64,000 nucleotides of DNA, from positions 1 to 64,000 of the forward strand of contig JAEUPB010000096.1 of assembly GCA_016789955.1 (NCBI GenBank). The letters are read 5' to 3'. The notes under the pieces are model-generated. The model was not told the DNA's origin. It saw only the letters and a program-made list of their open reading frames with translations, and made no database searches. A program made the translations under genes and the position numbers. Position 1 is the first letter of the stretch. Every line of letters begins with the position of its first letter. Below are positions 61,113 to 64,000 of this stretch, one piece after another. The stretch is from Rubrivivax sp. Lineage in GTDB: Bacteria > Pseudomonadota > Gammaproteobacteria > Burkholderiales > Burkholderiaceae_C.

Positions 61113-62639
61113 TCAAGTGCCGCAGAACGTGCGGTAGCAGGCCGTCACGGCCGCGGGCGCCGGCTCGGCGTAGCGGGCGAGCGCGGGGTCGTCGTCGTAG
61201 GGGCGGCGCAGGGCTGCCAGCAGCTGTTCGAACGGCCCCAGGTCGTCGTGCTCGCTGGCGGCGGCCAGCGCTTCCTCGACGCGGTGGTTGCGCGGGATCA
61301 CGAGCGGGTTCGTGCGTCGCAGGTGCTCGGCGCGGTCACGGGCTGCCGCGTCGGTGCCGGCGGCGTCGCCATCCTCGGCCGCGCAGCGCGAGCGCCAGCG
61401 GGCCAGCCAGCCGTCCAGCGCCGCCGGCTCGGCGACCAGCGCACGCAGGCCCTCGGCGGAGCCGGCAGCCGCGTCGGCCAGCCGCCGCCAGGCCAGCGTG
61501 TGGTCCACCTGCTGCGCCTGCAGCAGCGCGAGCCAGTCGTCGGCCAGGGCCGCATCACCCGCTTCGGCGGTGCGCAGGCCGAGCTTGGCGCGCTGGCCGC
61601 TGCGCCACGCGGTGTCGTACAGGCCCGGGTAGGCGTCGATCACCGCCATCGCCTGCTCGATCGCGCGCTGCAGCGCGGCTTCGTCGTCGGGCTTGGCCAC
61701 CAGCGGCAGCAGCGCCTCGGCCAGCCGCGCCAGGTTCCAGCGCGCGATCGGCGGCTGGTTGGCGTAGGCGTAGCGGCCGCCGTGGTCGATCGAGCTGAAC
61801 ACGGCCTTTGGGTCGTAGGCCTCGAGGAAGGCGCAGGGGCCGTAGTCGATGGTCTCGCCGGAGATGGCCATGTTGTCGGTGTTCATGACGCCATGGATGA
61901 AGCCGACGTTCATCCACTGCGCCACCAGCGCGGCCTGCCGCTCGGCCACCGCGCGCAGCAGCGCGAAGGGCGCATCGGGGGCGCCGGCGAGCTGCGGGTC
62001 GTGCCGCGCGATGGTGTAGTCGAGCAGCTGCTTGAGCCGCCCCACCTCGCCACGCCCGGCGAAGTACTGGAAGGTGCCCACGCGCAGGTGGCTCGCGGCC
62101 ACGCGCGTGAGCACGGCGCCGGGCAGCTCGACCTCGCGGTACACCGCCTCGCCGGTGGCGGCCACCGCCAGCGCACGCGTGGTTGGGATGCCCAGCGCGT
62201 GCATGCCCTCGCTGATCAGCACCTCGCGCAGCATGGGGCCGACCGCGGCCTTGCCGTCGCCGCCACGCGAGAACGGCGTGCGGCCCGAACCCTTCCAGGC
62301 GATGTCGCGGCGGCGACCCTGGCGGTCGACCACCTCGCCCAGCAGCAGCGCGCGGCCGTCGCCGAGCTGTGGCGAGTAGTGGCCGAACTGGTGCCCCGCA
62401 TAGGCTTGGGCGATCGGCTCGGCGCCATCGGGTACGAGGTTGCCGGCGAAGATCGCCGCGCCCAGTTCGCTGCCCAGTGCCTCGGCGTCCAGGCCCAGTT
62501 CGGCGGCCAGCGTGCGGTCGAGGTGCAGCAGCCGCGGCGCCGGCACGGCGGCGGGCTTCCATGCGACGTAGAAGCCCGAGAGGTCGCGGGCGTAGCTGTT
62601 GTCGAAGGCGAAGGTGGGCAACCGCGGCGGGGCATTCAT
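61113..62639 (-). CDS. selO: SelO protein adenylyltransferase (YdiU)
   Basis: A 508-residue pseudokinase-fold AMPylase. SelO signatures are YAGHQFGHYSPQLGDGRALLLGE (glycine-rich region with the family QFGH), DIAWKGSGRTPFSRGGDGKA (ATP site, K near 117), TTRALAVAATGE, NVGFIHGVMNTDNMAISGETIDYGP (catalytic-loop-like Asp/Asn residues) and a C-terminal TFCGT. SelO transfers AMP to Ser/Thr/Tyr of redox-linked proteins. The last residues have CYRTFC, the Cys position of the family; no Sec codon is in frame. Length typical. Confidence 0.95.
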   Translation of the reverse strand: MNAPPRLPTFAFDNSYARDLSGFYVAWKPAAVPAPRLLHLDRTLAAELGLDAEALGSELGAAIFAGNLVPDGAEPIAQAYAGHQFGHYSPQLGDGRALLLGEVVDRQGRRRDIAWKGSGRTPFSRGGDGKAAVGPMLREVLISEGMHALGIPTTRALAVAATGEAVYREVELPGAVLTRVAASHLRVGTFQYFAGRGEVGRLKQLLDYTIARHDPQLAGAPDAPFALLRAVAERQAALVAQWMNVGFIHGVMNTDNMAISGETIDYGPCAFLEAYDPKAVFSSIDHGGRYAYANQPPIARWNLARLAEALLPLVAKPDDEAALQRAIEQAMAVIDAYPGLYDTAWRSGQRAKLGLRTAEAGDAALADDWLALLQAQQVDHTLAWRRLADAAAGSAEGLRALVAEPAALDGWLARWRSRCAAEDGDAAGTDAAARDRAEHLRRTNPLVIPRNHRVEEALAAASEHDDLGPFEQLLAALRRPYDDDPALARYAEPAPAAVTACYRTFCGT

Positions 62640-62752
62640 CCGGCGCAGTGTGCCGCCGTTGCCGGGCCCTTGCCGCGCAGGGGTCGGGCTGGATCCGCGA
62701 TTGCGCCGCTTCCGTCACGCGCGGTGTCGGCGCGCCAGCGTGGGTGATGCGC

Positions 62753-63592
62753 CTACCCGGCTTCGGCGTCGACGGGCCAGGCGGCCAGCGTCGCCACGCC
62801 GAGCGCCGCGCCGAGGTTGTGCAGCAGCACCGAGGCCACCGGGGCATCGAGCATCGCGGCGACCCCGCCGGCCAGCGGCTGCAGCACCGCCAGCGCGAGC
62901 AGCGCGGCAGCCGTGCGCCGATGCCGGGCCAGCAGCGCGTGCCGCGCGAGCAGCACGGTGCACGTGAGCACCGCCAGCGCGAGCAGCAGGTGCCCTTGCG
63001 GCGCGATGCGCAGGGCGCCGGCGCCCGAGAGCGCGCCCAGCGCGGCCTGCGCGAGCCACAGCACGAGTGCCGGCGCGAGCAGCATCGGCGGTGGGCGGGC
63101 ACCGCCGCAGGTCGCGTGCACCGGCCTGCGGGCGCAGGCCCACAGCCTCGCGGCCGCAGCCACCATCGCCAACCCGCCGACGAGGTTGCCGAGCATCACC
63201 ATCGAGGCCGTCGCCGCCGATCCCGCGCGCGAGCCGCCGGTGGCCACGCCGAGCGCCGACAACGCGAGCGCGAGCGCGAGCAGCCCCGCTGCGGCCCCGC
63301 GTACGCCGCGGGGTGCCGACTTGCCGCGCAGCGCCAGCAGCAGCGCGATCGTTCCGAGCAGCACCGCACTGGCGGCCACGCGGTGCAGCGTGCGCACGGC
63401 GCGTTCGGTGTCCGACGGAGCCTGCGCGAACGTCATCGTTGCCGGCTCCGCCTGCAGGCGGCAGGCCGGCCAGTCGATGCACGGTTCCCTCGGCGCCGAC
63501 AGGCGCAGCCACGCGCTCGCGCTCGTCACCACGAGCATCAGCACGAGCAGGGCATGGGTGCAGGAGCGCAGCAGCGCAGGCATGGGCCGCAT
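62753..63592 (-). CDS. CtaA/COX15-like membrane protein
   Basis: A 279-residue membrane protein (ATG 63583 also possible). Around eight hydrophobic segments. ASAWLRLSAPREPCIDWPACR near the N-terminus resembles the first periplasmic loop of heme A synthase (WVRLTxSGL..DWPxC). His residues occur in LHRVAASAVLLG and LLHNLGAALGVATL, in positions of heme ligands. The protein is shorter and more diverged than canonical CtaA. It is divergent from the probable oxidase genes at 63691, which supports a heme A or oxidase assembly role. Confidence 0.72.
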   Translation of the reverse strand: MRPMPALLRSCTHALLVLMLVVTSASAWLRLSAPREPCIDWPACRLQAEPATMTFAQAPSDTERAVRTLHRVAASAVLLGTIALLLALRGKSAPRGVRGAAAGLLALALALSALGVATGGSRAGSAATASMVMLGNLVGGLAMVAAAARLWACARRPVHATCGGARPPPMLLAPALVLWLAQAALGALSGAGALRIAPQGHLLLALAVLTCTVLLARHALLARHRRTAAALLALAVLQPLAGGVAAMLDAPVASVLLHNLGAALGVATLAAWPVDAEAG

Positions 63593-63690
63593 CTTGTGCG
63601 CTGCGGTACCGCGGAATCCTTGACCTGGTTCATTTCCCGCCGAGGGGCCGACACGAAGAATCGCCGGCACCCCGAGACAGGAGATTCGAC

Positions 63691-63849
63691 ATGGGCACAC
63701 ACGACGACGACGCGACGGCCCCGGTGCCGTGGATGCAGCAGGTGCTGGACAACCCGTTCCTGCTGCTGTTCCTCGGCGTGCTCGTGCCGATGCTGCTCTA
63801 CACGGTGTGGGGTGTCGTCGACATCCTCACCCTGCCCGTCTCGAAGTAG
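63691..63849 (+). CDS. Small single-pass membrane protein upstream of an oxidase gene
   Basis: A 52-residue protein with CAGGAG upstream. It has one membrane helix (FLLLFLGVLVPMLLYTVWGVV). It lies 11 bp before the next gene, which looks like oxidase subunit II. Small single-helix subunits (such as subunit IIa of ba3-type oxidases) occur in that position, so it is probably an oxidase subunit. Not recognised by sequence. Confidence 0.75.
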   Translation: MGTHDDDATAPVPWMQQVLDNPFLLLFLGVLVPMLLYTVWGVVDILTLPVSK

Positions 63850-63860
63850 CGGAGGCCCGC

Positions 63861-64000
63861 ATGAGCGCCATCCTTCCGCCCGCCGAGAGGCTGTGGTACC
63901 GGCACCCGATCGATCGTGTCGAGGGCACCTGGATCGCCCTCGCGCTGGCGTGGTGCCTGATCATGTTCGCGATGATGGTCGGGTGGCACATCTGGGGCTC
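63861..64000 (+). CDS. Probable cytochrome c oxidase subunit II, N-terminus (3' cut)
   Basis: Only 46 codons are inside the window. CGGAGG precedes the ATG. The start MSAILPPAERLWYRHPIDRVEG followed by the membrane helix TWIALALAWCLIMFAMMVGW and WHIWG resembles the N-terminal anchor of subunit II in ba3/cbb3-like or alternative oxidases. The CuA domain, if present, is beyond the window, so the call depends on N-terminal similarity and context. Confidence 0.6.
   Translation, partial: MSAILPPAERLWYRHPIDRVEGTWIALALAWCLIMFAMMVGWHIWG

Overview
This 64 kb window is GC-rich (roughly 70%) chromosomal DNA from a beta-proteobacterium, most likely order Burkholderiales and near the Rubrivivax/Leptothrix group. 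This is inferred from a class I PHB synthase, a TctC/Bug binding protein, TAXI-TRAP transport, the gene order kinase-PP2C-rph-rdgB-hemW, and a Burkholderiales-style intergenic repeat present twice (421-482 and 17891-17960). No rRNA, tRNA, CRISPR array, transposase or integrase was seen.

Layout. 1-5.0 kb: Ser/Thr kinase (5' cut), PP2C phosphatase, rph, rdgB and hemW, then a convergent GcvA-type LysR regulator facing a divergent DUF1127-like small gene. 5.4-10.4 kb: cheR-cheD-cheB, a GGDEF protein coupled to a ParA/MinD-like ATPase, a truncated globin and a short flagellar-rod-like protein. 10.4-17.9 kb: a class III cyclase coupled to a tandem AhpD-like protein, the SDR-phaC polyester operon, a secreted metallo-beta-lactamase-fold protein, a Bug protein and an unknown helical protein. 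17.9-23.5 kb: a P-loop kinase, an FHA-GGDEF protein and a TAXI-DUF1850-TRAP transporter operon.

23.6-41.8 kb is a dense signalling island: six histidine kinases (one frameshifted), five receiver-only or receiver-HTH regulators, a REC-GGDEF cyclase, and in the middle a KaiB-KaiC pair. The gene directly upstream of kaiB encodes a receiver fused to a helical domain resembling the RsbU N-terminal/KaiA C-terminal fold, so the locus may be a KaiA-like/KaiB/KaiC timer wired to two-component proteins. Three 19-bp inverted repeats (TGTMGGC-N5-RCCGACA) lie upstream of three transcription units in the island. The only DNA-binding output domain there is a NarL-type regulator, the obvious candidate to bind them.

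41.9-45.0 kb: a HI0933-type flavoprotein, a methyltransferase and a DTW-domain tRNA-modifying enzyme. 45.0-54.4 kb: a tightly packed minus-strand type I restriction-modification operon that begins with a NYN-LOTUS protein and also carries a YhcG-type PDDEXK nuclease and a YgjP-type metallopeptidase. 54.6-64 kb: a glyoxalase-II-like hydrolase, a MalT-type LuxR regulator, a GST-like protein, a methyl-accepting chemotaxis protein ending in EWTTF (a likely CheR/CheB tether), SelO, a CtaA/COX15-like membrane protein, and the start of a probable terminal oxidase operon cut by the window edge.
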